Part shown: positions 1 to 8,300 of the stretch, one piece after another | How positions within the stretch are numbered: the stretch's first letter is position 1 | Layout of the letters: each line of letters opens with the position of its first letter | Assembly: GCA_963819905.1 (NCBI GenBank) | Contig: CAWFXP010000005.1 | Location: forward strand, 124,001-188,000 | Direction of reading: 5' to 3' | DNA length: 64,000 nucleotides | From: CAWCQC01 sp963819905 | GTDB taxonomy: Bacteria; Actinomycetota; Thermoleophilia; Gaiellales; Gaiellaceae | The notes under the pieces: generated by a model | Seen by the model: only the letters and a program-made list of their open reading frames with translations | Database searches by the model: none | Told to the model about the DNA's origin: nothing | Translations under genes and position numbers: made by a program

Positions 1-2
1 CC

Positions 3-326
3 ACGCTCCTGCAGCTCTTCCGAGTACGCCGGCGTCAGGTTCGGGCGCGGCCCGAACTCGCGAACCTTGCCTCCGCTTTCATCGCCTCGATTCTCGCCTA
101 CATGGTGACCGGCATCTTCCTGCACCTCTCCTACCAGCGGTACTTCTGGCTGGTCATGGCACTGGCGGGCGTCGGTGCGATCGTCGCGGCCCGCGCGGGT
201 GCCGAGGCTGCGACCCTCGAGCCCGGAGAGCCGGCCGTTCCCTTCTGGCGAGCGCAAGGGACGAAGCGCAGACACCGGCGCAGCCGGTACACGCCTCTAA
301 ACACGCCTGCGCGGGCGCGGGCTTGA
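3..326 (+). CDS. C-terminal end of an O-antigen ligase/polymerase-like membrane protein (partial)
   Basis: The open frame runs in from the left edge and stops at 326, so only about 107 residues are present. A basic stretch is followed by hydrophobic segments (AFIASILAYMVTGIFLHLSY, then YFWLVMALAGVGAIVAAR) and a basic, Pro-poor tail. The pattern of a membrane segment, a short loop with LSYQRYFWL and a last membrane segment is what I recognise from the C-terminus of Wzy/WaaL O-antigen ligase family proteins. The protein would sit in the cytoplasmic membrane and polymerise or ligate glycan repeat units. It heads the surface-polysaccharide region, next to a flippase gene. The family call rests on the tail only. 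Confidence 0.6.
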   Translation, partial: TLLQLFRVRRRQVRARPELANLASAFIASILAYMVTGIFLHLSYQRYFWLVMALAGVGAIVAARAGAEAATLEPGEPAVPFWRAQGTKRRHRRSRYTPLNTPARARA

Positions 327-375
327 CGGCTCGGCGGCTTTCGGCGCGAGCTCCTCGACGGCGCGCCCTGCGCGA

Positions 376-1476
376 CTACGAACCGACGATCGCGTCCCAC
401 GGGACGAGCTTGAAGTTCTGGTGCTCGCCGTCGTTCTTTCCATCCTGGGCAACGAAGACGCCGTGCGGGAACGCAGGGCCTAGGCCGGCAGTCGTGACGT
501 CGATCCCGTCCGTCTGTTGGACGGCACCGATCCCGTTGCCGGCGACGATCTCGAACGATCCGACGTAGCTGTTCGAGCCGTTCCGCGCGTAGAGCGTGTA
601 CGAGCTCGAGCCCTGGCTCGAGGCGATCAGCCATCCCCGCCCGTCCTGGCCGTGGGCGATGGCAAGACCCTCGACGTCCGCCTCCAGGTGTCCCTCGCCG
701 CCCGTCGAGTCGACCTTCGTCCTGGAGCCTCCTGCGTCGGGCTCCGCCCCGTAGCGCCAGATACCGACGTCCTCCTCGCCGACGTAGAGACGTCGTAGAC
801 CGTCGTCTGCGACGCACCCCTCCGTCTGCGTGCCGACGTCGAACGCGCGCACGCGCCGCGCGTCGACCTTGCCCTTTCGCGCGGTGCTCCGGAGGAGCTG
901 CCACTGCTCGACCTCGCCCTTCTTCGAGTTCACGAATACGAAGAACCTGCCGGTCTTCGGCGAGTGGTACATGCACAGCCCGTAAGCGGCGATCGACAGC
1001 TCGATCCGCCGGGCTGCAACGTCGATGAGATCGCGTGTTGCCGGATCGACCCGGTAGAGATCGAGCAGACTGCCGTCGCGATCCGAGGCTGCGACGAGCG
1101 CGACGTTCTCGCCGGCCAGCGCGAAGCCGTCACGCAGGTCGACGTTGTTCGGCTTGCCTCCGCGAACGTCGTGCAGCACGCGCCCGGCGAGGTCGTACAC
1201 GAGCAGGCCGCCCTGCTTGTCCGTGCCGATGACCGTGCTCCGGGAAGGATCGTCCACATCGACCCAGATCGCGGCGTCATCGGCTGCGTCGCCCGAGTTC
1301 GGAACCGGCGCCGTCTGCACGGTGGCCACCACCTCCGAATTGATGCCGGCCGCCTGCGCCTGTGTCAGCGGCCTCGCAGCACCCGCGTCCGAACCGCCGC
1401 TTCCGCATGCGACGAGGGCGACCGCACCCGCGAGCGCCACCGAGACCGGAATCGAGAGGCGGCGCAAGCGTGTCAC
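376..1476 (-). CDS. Phytase-like beta-propeller lipoprotein
   Basis: The 366-residue product has a signal peptide ending in a lipobox-like LVAC (Cys24), so it is probably a lipoprotein on the outer face of the membrane. The mature part carries the signatures of beta-propeller 3-phytases: DDAAIWVD near residue 65, LYVGEED around 220, EADVEGLA around 248, and DGIDVT followed by FPHGVFVAQDGKN near the end. Such enzymes release phosphate from myo-inositol hexakisphosphate using calcium. The length fits the family (about 350). It is convergent with the polymerase fragment and divergent from the repeat protein at 1577. The GTG start lies 6 nt after a TACGCT box, so it may be leaderless. Substrate is inferred from the family only. 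Confidence 0.8.
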   Translation of the reverse strand: MTRLRRLSIPVSVALAGAVALVACGSGGSDAGAARPLTQAQAAGINSEVVATVQTAPVPNSGDAADDAAIWVDVDDPSRSTVIGTDKQGGLLVYDLAGRVLHDVRGGKPNNVDLRDGFALAGENVALVAASDRDGSLLDLYRVDPATRDLIDVAARRIELSIAAYGLCMYHSPKTGRFFVFVNSKKGEVEQWQLLRSTARKGKVDARRVRAFDVGTQTEGCVADDGLRRLYVGEEDVGIWRYGAEPDAGGSRTKVDSTGGEGHLEADVEGLAIAHGQDGRGWLIASSQGSSSYTLYARNGSNSYVGSFEIVAGNGIGAVQQTDGIDVTTAGLGPAFPHGVFVAQDGKNDGEHQNFKLVPWDAIVGS

Positions 1477-1482
1477 GAACAG

Positions 1483-1570
1483 AGCGTAATGCAGTAACCG
1501 CAGCCTGGGTTGGCGGATGTGTAAATGCCTCGTAAAGCACCTTGTGGCACGAGCGTCTCGCGGCTACAGT
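1483..1570. promoter_or_regulatory. Divergent promoter region between phytase-like and SwmB-repeat genes
   Basis: On the plus strand, TTGTGG (1542-1547), a 17-nt spacer and TACAGT (1565-1570) precede the GTG at 1577 by only 6 nt, with no ribosome binding site, which indicates a leaderless transcript. On the minus strand a TACGCT box (plus coordinates 1483-1488) also lies 6 nt before the GTG at 1476; no good -35 is visible for it. Both calls are pattern-based. Confidence 0.5.
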
Positions 1571-1576
1571 GAAATC

Positions 1577-4500
1577 GTGGCTCGCTTCCTGCGGCAGCGC
1601 GGTCTGGCAGCTGTCGCTCTCACGATCGCGGCGGGGACCCTCGCTCTCGCAGCGCCGGCGCTCGCCGGCGCGGTCGTCGGCTACCCGAGCGGCGTCTCCT
1701 TCACCGGCCATAGCTCGAGCACGGCCCCGAGCGGGCCGAAACCGGAGGCGAAGGTCTGGTTCAACGACGGCTCCTGGTGGGGCTACCTGTTCGACGGCGG
1801 CAACGGGCAGAGCGGCGACTTCCACATCTTCAAGCTGAACACGGGGACGCAGACGTGGATCGACACCGGAGTGCCGGTCGAGACCCGCAACAACACGACG
1901 GCCGACGTGCTCTGGGACGGGTCGAAGCTCTACGTGGCCTCGCACGTCCAGTCGGACGGCAGCACCACCGGCACGGGCAACAACCCAGCCAGCCTCTACC
2001 GCTTCAGCTACAACGCCGCGACCGACACGTACTCCCTCGACGCCGGCTTCCCGGCCCAAATCTACAACCGGCGGATGGAGACGCTCACCATCGCCAAGGA
2101 CTCGACTGGACAACTCTGGGCGACGTGGACGGAGCACACCCCGAACAAGGTCTGGATCAACTCGACGGTCTGCTCGCCGGGCTGCAACGACGCCGCCTGG
2201 GGCACCGCCTTCTCGCTGAACGACGCGCCGTTCAACTACCCGGCGCTGTCGAGCGACGACATCTCCTCGGTCATCGCCTTCGGCGGCAACAGAATCGGCG
2301 TGATGTGGTCGAACCAGGCGACCAGCGCGATGTACTTCGCGATCCACAACGACGCCGACGCCGACAACGTCTGGCCGGTGACGCCCGAGGCGGCGATCTC
2401 CGGTTCAGGGCTCGCGGACGACCACATCAACTTGAAAGCGGACTCGGCCGGGCGCGTGTTCGCGGCCACGAAGACGAGCAAGTCGTCGAGTGGCGATCCG
2501 CTTAACCTGCTGCTCGTTCGCACGCCTGGGGGGAGCTGGGTCTCGCACACGTTCGGCACGGTGGCCAACAGCCACACGCGGCCGATCGTCCTGCTCGACC
2601 TGGCCAACAACCTGATCCGCATGTACGCGACGGTGGGCCAGTCGGGTGGACGAATCGCCGAGAAGACGCTGCCCCTCGCCGACGCAGACTCGACCGTCGC
2701 TTTTCCTTCCGGCCCGGGCATCACCTTCATCGACGATGGGCTGACCGGCATCAACAACGCGACGACCACCAAGCAGAACGTGAACGCGTCCACGGGCCTC
2801 GTCGTCCTCGCCGCCAACAACGACACCGACGAGTACTGGCACAACTACCTGCCGCTCGCCCCGGACACGACACCGCCGGCCCTCACGTCGGCCGAGGTGA
2901 ACGGGTCGACGCTGACTCTCACGTACAACGAGCCGCTGAACACGACCGCGCCCGCGCCGAGCGTCTACACCCCCGGCGCCGGCAGCGTCGCCTTCACCGC
3001 CACCAACGTCTCCATCACCGGCTCAACCGTCGCCGTCACCATCAACCCCGCCGCCACGGCAGGCCAGACCGTCACCCTCGACTACACCGTCCCCGGCACC
3101 AACCCCGTCCAGGACCTCGCCGGCAACGACGCCGCCGCCTTGGACAACCAGCCGGTCACGAACGTCACCGGGGGGGGCGGCGGGACGATCGCGCTCGCCG
3201 GATCGGCGATCAGCGCGTCGATCGTGAGCGGCAGCACCGTGAGCCTGCCGTCGTGGACGCCCGCGGCAAACGATCTCATCCTTCTCTCCGTCGCGCAGCG
3301 CGACGAGTCGAGGGCGATCTCCGTTTCCGGCAACGGCCTCACGTGGACCCAGATCGCGAACGTCGACAACGTGCAGGGCCAGGGTGGCATCGCCCTCTGG
3401 CGCGCCCAGGGAGCATCGCCGACAACCGGGCAGATCACCGTCACGATCGCCGGAAACACCCTCCCGGTGGTGGCCACCGCGCAGCGCTTCAGCGGCGTCT
3501 CGGCGGCGACCCCGATCGAGGCGACGGCGACCAACCCTGGGCCCGGAACCGACGACAACGACATGCTGCACTCCGTGACTACCGCAACCGCGGGCGCCTG
3601 GGCCGTCGCCGCCGGCTGGAACCGCATCGGCGGCGTCTTCACCGTTCCGAGCGGCGAGAACCCGATCCTCGTCAACCAGGTCGCCGGCACGAGCGGGAAC
3701 ATCACGCGCTCGCACATGTGGTACCAGGGCCCGATTGCCTCGCCGGGCAGCATCCAGCTCGGCGCGACGAACGATCTCAGCACCAGCTTGAACGACTGGG
3801 CGATGATCGTCGTCTCGCTGAAGCCCAGCGGAGGCGGCGGGTCCGACACGACGCCGCCGGCGCTTCAGACCGCGACCGTGAACGGCGCCACGATGACCCT
3901 CAGCTACGACGAGCCGCTGAACACGACCGCGCCCGCGCCGAGCGTCTACACCCCCGGCGCCGGCAGCGTCGCCTTCACCGCCACCAACGTCTCCATCACC
4001 GGCTCAACCGTCACCGTCACCATCAACCCCGCCGTCACCGCAGGCCAGACCGTCACCCTCGACTACACCGTCCCCGGCACCAACCCCGTCCAGGACCTCG
4101 CCGGCAACGACGCCGCCGCCTTGAACGACCGGCCGGTCACCAACAACACTCCGCCCACCGACGTGACGCCTCCTGCTCTCACGAGTGCGACCGTGAACGG
4201 CGCCACGATGACCCTCAGCTACGACGAGCCGCTGAACACGACCGCGCCCGCGCCGAGCGTCTACACCCCCGGCGCCGGCAGCGTCGCCTTCACCGCCACC
4301 AACGTCTCCATCACCGGCTCAACCGTCACCGTCACCATCAACCCCGCCGTCACGGCAGGCCAGACCGTCACCCTCGACTACACCGTCCCCGGCACCAACC
4401 CCGTCCAGGACCTCGCCGGCAACGACGCCGCCGCCTTGAACGACCGGCCGGTCACCAACAACACGCCACCGCCGGGCAGCGGGATCGCGCTCGCCGGATC

Positions 4501-5125
4501 TGCGATTACCGCGTCGATCGTGAGCGGCAGCACCGTGAGCCTGCCGTCGTGGACGCCGGCGGCAAACGATCTCATCCTGCTCTCGGTCGCACAGCGCGAC
4601 GAGTCCATCCCGATCTCGGTCTCCGGGAACGGCCTTGCCTGGACAGAGATCGCGAACGTGGACAACGTCCAGGGCCAGGGCGGCATCTCCCTCTGGCGCG
4701 CCCAGGGAGCATCGCCGACAACCGGGCAGATCACCGTGACCGTGACCGGCAACGCCAACCCGGTGGTGGTCATCGCCCAGCGGTTCAGCGGCGTCACCAC
4801 TGCGACACCGGTGGAAGCGACCGCGACCACCCCAGGGCCCGTGACCGACGACGGCAACATGCTCCACTCGGTTACCACCGCCACCGCAGGAGCCTGGGCG
4901 GTCGCCGCGGGCTGGAACCGCACCTCTGGGATCTTCAGCGTTCCGAGCGGGGAGGCGAGCATCCTCATCAACCAGGCAGCCGGTTCGTCAGGCGCGGTCA
5001 CTCGCTCGCACATGTGGTACCAGGGCCCGGTCGCCGGACCCGCGAGCACGCAGCTCGGCGCGAACGGCGATCTCACGGGGTCGAACGACTGGGCCATGAT
5101 CGTGGTCTCGCTCAAGCCGAGCTAG
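1577..5125 (+). CDS. Large secreted protein with SwmB-type Ig-like repeats and duplicated C-terminal modules
   Basis: I place the start at GTG 1577 rather than an in-frame codon at 1517. It gives a clean signal peptide (basic N-terminus, AALTIAAG-like core, cleavage after ALA near residue 28) and it follows a promoter directly. The 1,182-residue product has an N-terminal region (about 30-430) that looks like a beta-propeller or sialidase-like fold. Then follow a SwmB-type Ig-like repeat (about 431-535), a 215-residue beta-rich module (538-752), two more SwmB repeats (758-860, 863-965) and a second copy of the 215-residue module (970-1182). The modules begin IALAGSAI and end WAMIVVSLKPS. The protein is probably exposed on the cell surface, possibly for adhesion or glycan binding; no catalytic motif is recognised. 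It sits between a phytase-like lipoprotein and a polysaccharide flippase. Confidence 0.7.
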   Translation: MARFLRQRGLAAVALTIAAGTLALAAPALAGAVVGYPSGVSFTGHSSSTAPSGPKPEAKVWFNDGSWWGYLFDGGNGQSGDFHIFKLNTGTQTWIDTGVPVETRNNTTADVLWDGSKLYVASHVQSDGSTTGTGNNPASLYRFSYNAATDTYSLDAGFPAQIYNRRMETLTIAKDSTGQLWATWTEHTPNKVWINSTVCSPGCNDAAWGTAFSLNDAPFNYPALSSDDISSVIAFGGNRIGVMWSNQATSAMYFAIHNDADADNVWPVTPEAAISGSGLADDHINLKADSAGRVFAATKTSKSSSGDPLNLLLVRTPGGSWVSHTFGTVANSHTRPIVLLDLANNLIRMYATVGQSGGRIAEKTLPLADADSTVAFPSGPGITFIDDGLTGINNATTTKQNVNASTGLVVLAANNDTDEYWHNYLPLAPDTTPPALTSAEVNGSTLTLTYNEPLNTTAPAPSVYTPGAGSVAFTATNVSITGSTVAVTINPAATAGQTVTLDYTVPGTNPVQDLAGNDAAALDNQPVTNVTGGGGGTIALAGSAISASIVSGSTVSLPSWTPAANDLILLSVAQRDESRAISVSGNGLTWTQIANVDNVQGQGGIALWRAQGASPTTGQITVTIAGNTLPVVATAQRFSGVSAATPIEATATNPGPGTDDNDMLHSVTTATAGAWAVAAGWNRIGGVFTVPSGENPILVNQVAGTSGNITRSHMWYQGPIASPGSIQLGATNDLSTSLNDWAMIVVSLKPSGGGGSDTTPPALQTATVNGATMTLSYDEPLNTTAPAPSVYTPGAGSVAFTATNVSITGSTVTVTINPAVTAGQTVTLDYTVPGTNPVQDLAGNDAAALNDRPVTNNTPPTDVTPPALTSATVNGATMTLSYDEPLNTTAPAPSVYTPGAGSVAFTATNVSITGSTVTVTINPAVTAGQTVTLDYTVPGTNPVQDLAGNDAAALNDRPVTNNTPPPGSGIALAGSAITASIVSGSTVSLPSWTPAANDLILLSVAQRDESIPISVSGNGLAWTEIANVDNVQGQGGISLWRAQGASPTTGQITVTVTGNANPVVVIAQRFSGVTTATPVEATATTPGPVTDDGNMLHSVTTATAGAWAVAAGWNRTSGIFSVPSGEASILINQAAGSSGAVTRSHMWYQGPVAGPASTQLGANGDLTGSNDWAMIVVSLKPS
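2930..4465 (+). repeat. Three near-identical SwmB-module DNA repeats
   Basis: Copies lie at about 2930-3150, 3872-4150 and 4187-4465. The second and third are in direct tandem with a period of 315 bp (105 codons) and differ at very few bases; the first is offset by 981 bp from the second and more diverged at its 5' end. Synonymous sites are conserved as well as residues, so the copies were duplicated or homogenised recently. Confidence 0.85.
3188..5122 (+). repeat. Two copies of a 640-bp module within the same gene
   Basis: The module starting at ATCGCGCTCGCCGGATC occurs at about 3188-3830 and again at 4484-5122, a shift of 1,296 bp (432 codons). The copies share long identical runs (for example the block encoding SLPSWTPAANDLILLSVAQR) but have more substitutions than the SwmB copies. 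The duplication therefore looks older than the tandem SwmB one. Confidence 0.8.
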
Positions 5126-5197
5126 AAGCCTCCGCCAGGCCACACCGACCCTCGGTTCGATCATCGCACGGTACCCTCGTGCCGATACCGCTCCGGA

Positions 5198-6781
5198 GTG
5201 GCCGGAGCGGACGCACCGATGACGACGAACACCGACGCGACCCCCGCCGGCGCGGCGCAGGGCTCTGCGACGCGAAAGCAGATTCGCGGCTCGAGCCTAC
5301 TCCTCAGCGGGCGCTTCATCTCGCTCGCCGTCAACTTCGTCGTCCAGATCCTCATCGTCAGGTACCTGACTAAGGCGGACTTCGGTGCGTTCGCGTACGC
5401 GCTCTCGCTCGTCGCATTCGGGCAGACGATGATCACCGTCGGACTCGACAACGCAATTACGCGGTTCGTCCCGATCTACGAGGAACGGGGCGAGCTGGGA
5501 AAGGTCTGCGGAACGCTCCTCCTCGTCACGGGGACGATCCTCTCGCTCGCTCTCGCGCTCATCGCGCTCGTCTTCGGGCTCAAGGGTTTGATCGCCGGCG
5601 CGATCTCGGACAGCGACGTCGCGACGACGCTCGTGGTCATCCTCGTCTTCCTGATCCCGATCCAGGCGATCGACGCGATGCAGACGGGAATGTTCGCCGT
5701 CTTCTCGAAACCGCGGGCGATCTTCGTCCGGAAGTACCTGGTCGCGCCCGGCTTTCGGCTTGCAGTCGTGTTGCTCGTCGTCCTCGGCGGCAAGAGTGTC
5801 GTCTGGCTGGCCGCCGGAACCGTGATCGCGGGCTTCGCCGGAGTCGCGCTCTATGGGTGGCTGCTCTGGGGCGAGCTCGCCAAGCGTGGCCTGCTCGCCC
5901 ATTTCCGTCTCGGCACGATGAGCGTGCCCGTGCGCGAGATCTTCACTTTCACGGTGCCGATGCTGTCGACAAACGTGCTTTACACGGTTATGAACACGTC
6001 GGATGTCGTTCTGCTCGGGCACTTTGGCGGCGCCACCGACGTCGGGGCGTTCCGTGTGATCGGACCGGCCGCACAGCTCAACACCCTCGTCCTGTCCAGC
6101 TTCGGCATGCTCTTCACCCCACTTGCGGCGCGCCTGTTCGCCCGGGCGGACCACCGCGGCGTGAACGACGTCTACTGGGGTACGGCGATCTGGACCGCGG
6201 TGCTCTCGTTCCCGATCTTCGCGGTCACGTTCTCGCTTGCCGATCCGCTCACGTCGACCCTCTACGGCGAGCGCTACGCCGACTCGGCCGCCTATCTGTC
6301 GCTGCTCGCGCTCGGCTACTACTTCCAGGCGTCGCTCGGCTTCAACGGGCTCACGCTGAAGGTCTACGGTCTGCTCCGGTACATCGTCAGCATCAACCTG
6401 ATCGCCATGGTCGCGAATCTCGCGCTGAACCTGGCCCTGATTCCCGTCTTCGGCCCGCTCGGAGCAGCGATCGGAACCTGTGGCACGCTCGTCGTCCACA
6501 ATTTCTTCAAGCAATGGGGGCTTCGCCGGGCAGGGATCGACCTCGTTCAGCCACGCTCCGCCCGGGTGTATGCGTCCATCGTCATCGGCGCGGGGCTCCT
6601 GCTGACGATCCAGGTGGCCACCGACCTTCCGTTCGCCGCAGGCGTCGCGCTCGCCGCCGTCGTCTCTCTCGTGGTCGTGCTCGTGAACAGACACCTGCTG
6701 CAGGTGGCCCAGACGTTCCCCGAGCTGCTGCGATTCCGCCCCGTACGGCGCCTGCTCGGGCCTGAAGGTGGCGGTCGGTAG
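5198..6781 (+). CDS. Polysaccharide flippase (Wzx/MATE-like)
   Basis: A 527-residue protein with about 12-14 hydrophobic segments and the N-terminal pattern SSLLLSGRFISLAVNF followed by VQILIVRYLTKADFGAFAYA. This is typical of Wzx-type oligosaccharide flippases of the MOP superfamily, which move undecaprenyl-linked glycan units across the membrane. The start may be GTG 5198 or ATG 5219; the extra seven residues do not affect the fold. It follows the repeat protein by 72 nt, and the next gene starts 10 nt after its stop codon. The partial polymerase at the left edge is its natural partner. The glycan it carries is unknown. Confidence 0.85.
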   Translation: MAGADAPMTTNTDATPAGAAQGSATRKQIRGSSLLLSGRFISLAVNFVVQILIVRYLTKADFGAFAYALSLVAFGQTMITVGLDNAITRFVPIYEERGELGKVCGTLLLVTGTILSLALALIALVFGLKGLIAGAISDSDVATTLVVILVFLIPIQAIDAMQTGMFAVFSKPRAIFVRKYLVAPGFRLAVVLLVVLGGKSVVWLAAGTVIAGFAGVALYGWLLWGELAKRGLLAHFRLGTMSVPVREIFTFTVPMLSTNVLYTVMNTSDVVLLGHFGGATDVGAFRVIGPAAQLNTLVLSSFGMLFTPLAARLFARADHRGVNDVYWGTAIWTAVLSFPIFAVTFSLADPLTSTLYGERYADSAAYLSLLALGYYFQASLGFNGLTLKVYGLLRYIVSINLIAMVANLALNLALIPVFGPLGAAIGTCGTLVVHNFFKQWGLRRAGIDLVQPRSARVYASIVIGAGLLLTIQVATDLPFAAGVALAAVVSLVVVLVNRHLLQVAQTFPELLRFRPVRRLLGPEGGGR

Positions 6782-6791
6782 GCTCCTGCGG

Positions 6792-8195
6792 GTGAACGCC
6801 CTCGCGTCGCATCGTCCGATTCTCGTCGTCGGCCTCGACTCAGCTGCGCCCGACCTCGTGTTCGAGCGCTGGGGGGCCGACCTTCCGACGATCGAACGGC
6901 TGCGCGCGTCCGGCACATGGGCCCGGCTCGAGAGCACCGTGCCTGCAATCACCGTGCCCGCCTGGTCGAGCATGATGACTGGCTGCGATCCTGGTCAGCT
7001 CGGCTTCTACGGCTTCCGGAACCGAAAGGACTGGAGCTACGACGGGCTGTCGATCGCGACGTCGCGAGCGGTTGCGCGACCCCGGGTATGGAATGTCCTC
7101 GGCGATGCCGGCCGCCGCGTGGGCGTGATCGGTGTTCCCCAGACGTATCCCGTACAGCCGGTACACGGCGACCTCGTGAGCTGCTTCCTCACCCCCGGCC
7201 CCGACAGCGAATTCACGTTTCCCGCCGAGCTGAAGCGCGAGATCGCAAACTGGATCGATGGCGAGTTCCTCCTCGACGTTCCGGACTTCCGCTCGGAAGA
7301 CACTGCGCGGATCCTGCGGGACATCTATCGACTCGCGGAGCAGCACTTCGTCGTCTGCCACCGTCTCCTCGAGCGTGGGCGATACGACTTCTTCATGACG
7401 GTCGACATGGGCCTCGACCGGATCCAGCACGCCTTCTGGCGCTTCATGGATCCCCTGCATCCCAGGTACGAGCCGGAGAGCGAATTCGCGACCGCCATCC
7501 ACGACTACTACGTGTTCCTCGACGGTGAGATTGCCCGGCTGCTCGATCGCGTCCCCGACGACACGGTCGTCGTGGTCGTGTCCGATCACGGCGCGAAGCG
7601 AATGGTGGGAGGAATCTGCGTGAACGAGTGGCTGATCCAGGAGGGCTTCCTCGTCCTCGAGGAACAGCCGGACGGTCCGCTGCCGCTCGGTCGGGCGAGA
7701 ATCGACTGGTCACGAACGCGCGCCTGGGCAGAGGGCGGCTACTACGGCCGCGTCTTTCTGAACGTGGCCGGACGAGAGCCGTCCGGGACGATCGAGCCGG
7801 ACATGTACGAGAAGACACGAACCGAGATTGCGAAGGGTCTCGAAGGGCTCGGGGACCCCGAGGGGCGTCCGATCGGAACCGTCGCCTACCGGCCGGAGGA
7901 CGTCTTCGTCGAGGTACGAAACGTGCCACCGGACCTGATCGTCTACTTCGGCGATCTCGACTGGCGGTCGGTGGGAAGCGTCGGGCTCGGCAGCGTCTGG
8001 ACGTTCGAGAACGACACGGGTCCTGACTTTGCGAATCACGCTCAGCAGGGCATCTTCGTGATCGCCGACCCCGCGCGACCCGGCCTCGGCGATGTGGGCG
8101 CCGTCTCGATCTACGACGTGGGGCCGTCGCTGCTCGCGCTGGCGGGCGCTGACGTCCCCGCCGGCGTGCGCGGTCGCCCGCTCAGACTCTTCTAG
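6792..8195 (+). CDS. Type I phosphodiesterase/nucleotide pyrophosphatase-like protein
   Basis: The 467-residue product begins with ILVVGLDSAAPDLV and has TVPAWSSMMTGCDPGQLG around residue 55. These are the metal-binding Asp and nucleophilic Thr/Ser of the alkaline phosphatase superfamily (PF01663). VVVVSDHGAKRMVGG near 255 and FANHAQQGIFVI near 415 supply the later metal ligands. I prefer GTG 6792 over GTG 6768: it lies 7 nt after a TAGGCT box that overlaps the flippase stop. There is no signal peptide, so the enzyme is probably cytoplasmic. It could remove or transfer phosphate groups on glycan intermediates, but the substrate cannot be told. Such genes are common in polysaccharide clusters. 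Confidence 0.75.
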   Translation: MNALASHRPILVVGLDSAAPDLVFERWGADLPTIERLRASGTWARLESTVPAITVPAWSSMMTGCDPGQLGFYGFRNRKDWSYDGLSIATSRAVARPRVWNVLGDAGRRVGVIGVPQTYPVQPVHGDLVSCFLTPGPDSEFTFPAELKREIANWIDGEFLLDVPDFRSEDTARILRDIYRLAEQHFVVCHRLLERGRYDFFMTVDMGLDRIQHAFWRFMDPLHPRYEPESEFATAIHDYYVFLDGEIARLLDRVPDDTVVVVVSDHGAKRMVGGICVNEWLIQEGFLVLEEQPDGPLPLGRARIDWSRTRAWAEGGYYGRVFLNVAGREPSGTIEPDMYEKTRTEIAKGLEGLGDPEGRPIGTVAYRPEDVFVEVRNVPPDLIVYFGDLDWRSVGSVGLGSVWTFENDTGPDFANHAQQGIFVIADPARPGLGDVGAVSIYDVGPSLLALAGADVPAGVRGRPLRLF

Positions 8196-8224
8196 AGGCT
8201 CCGACGGCAACGCGTTCCATGCTC

Positions 8225-8242
8225 CTCCCTCGTTCGAGGGAG
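8225..8242. terminator. Hairpin after the phosphodiesterase gene
   Basis: CTCCCTCG and CGAGGGAG form a perfect 8-bp stem around TT, 30 nt past the stop. There is no T tract, so termination is possible but unproven. Confidence 0.4.
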
Positions 8243-8300
8243 CACTCGTCCCTCGTTCGGGGCACGAGCATATCGCCCGTGCGTTCGATGAACGGTGCGG

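Noticed and set aside
3253..5373. A 706-codon plus-strand ORF in another frame across the repeat gene
   Set aside because: Its Arg/His/Pro-rich product is the shadow of the SwmB-repeat gene; long open shadows are normal at this GC content.
5297..6973. A 558-codon minus-strand ORF opposite the flippase
   Set aside because: Highly charged, low-complexity translation with no motifs; the plus strand encodes a clear membrane protein.
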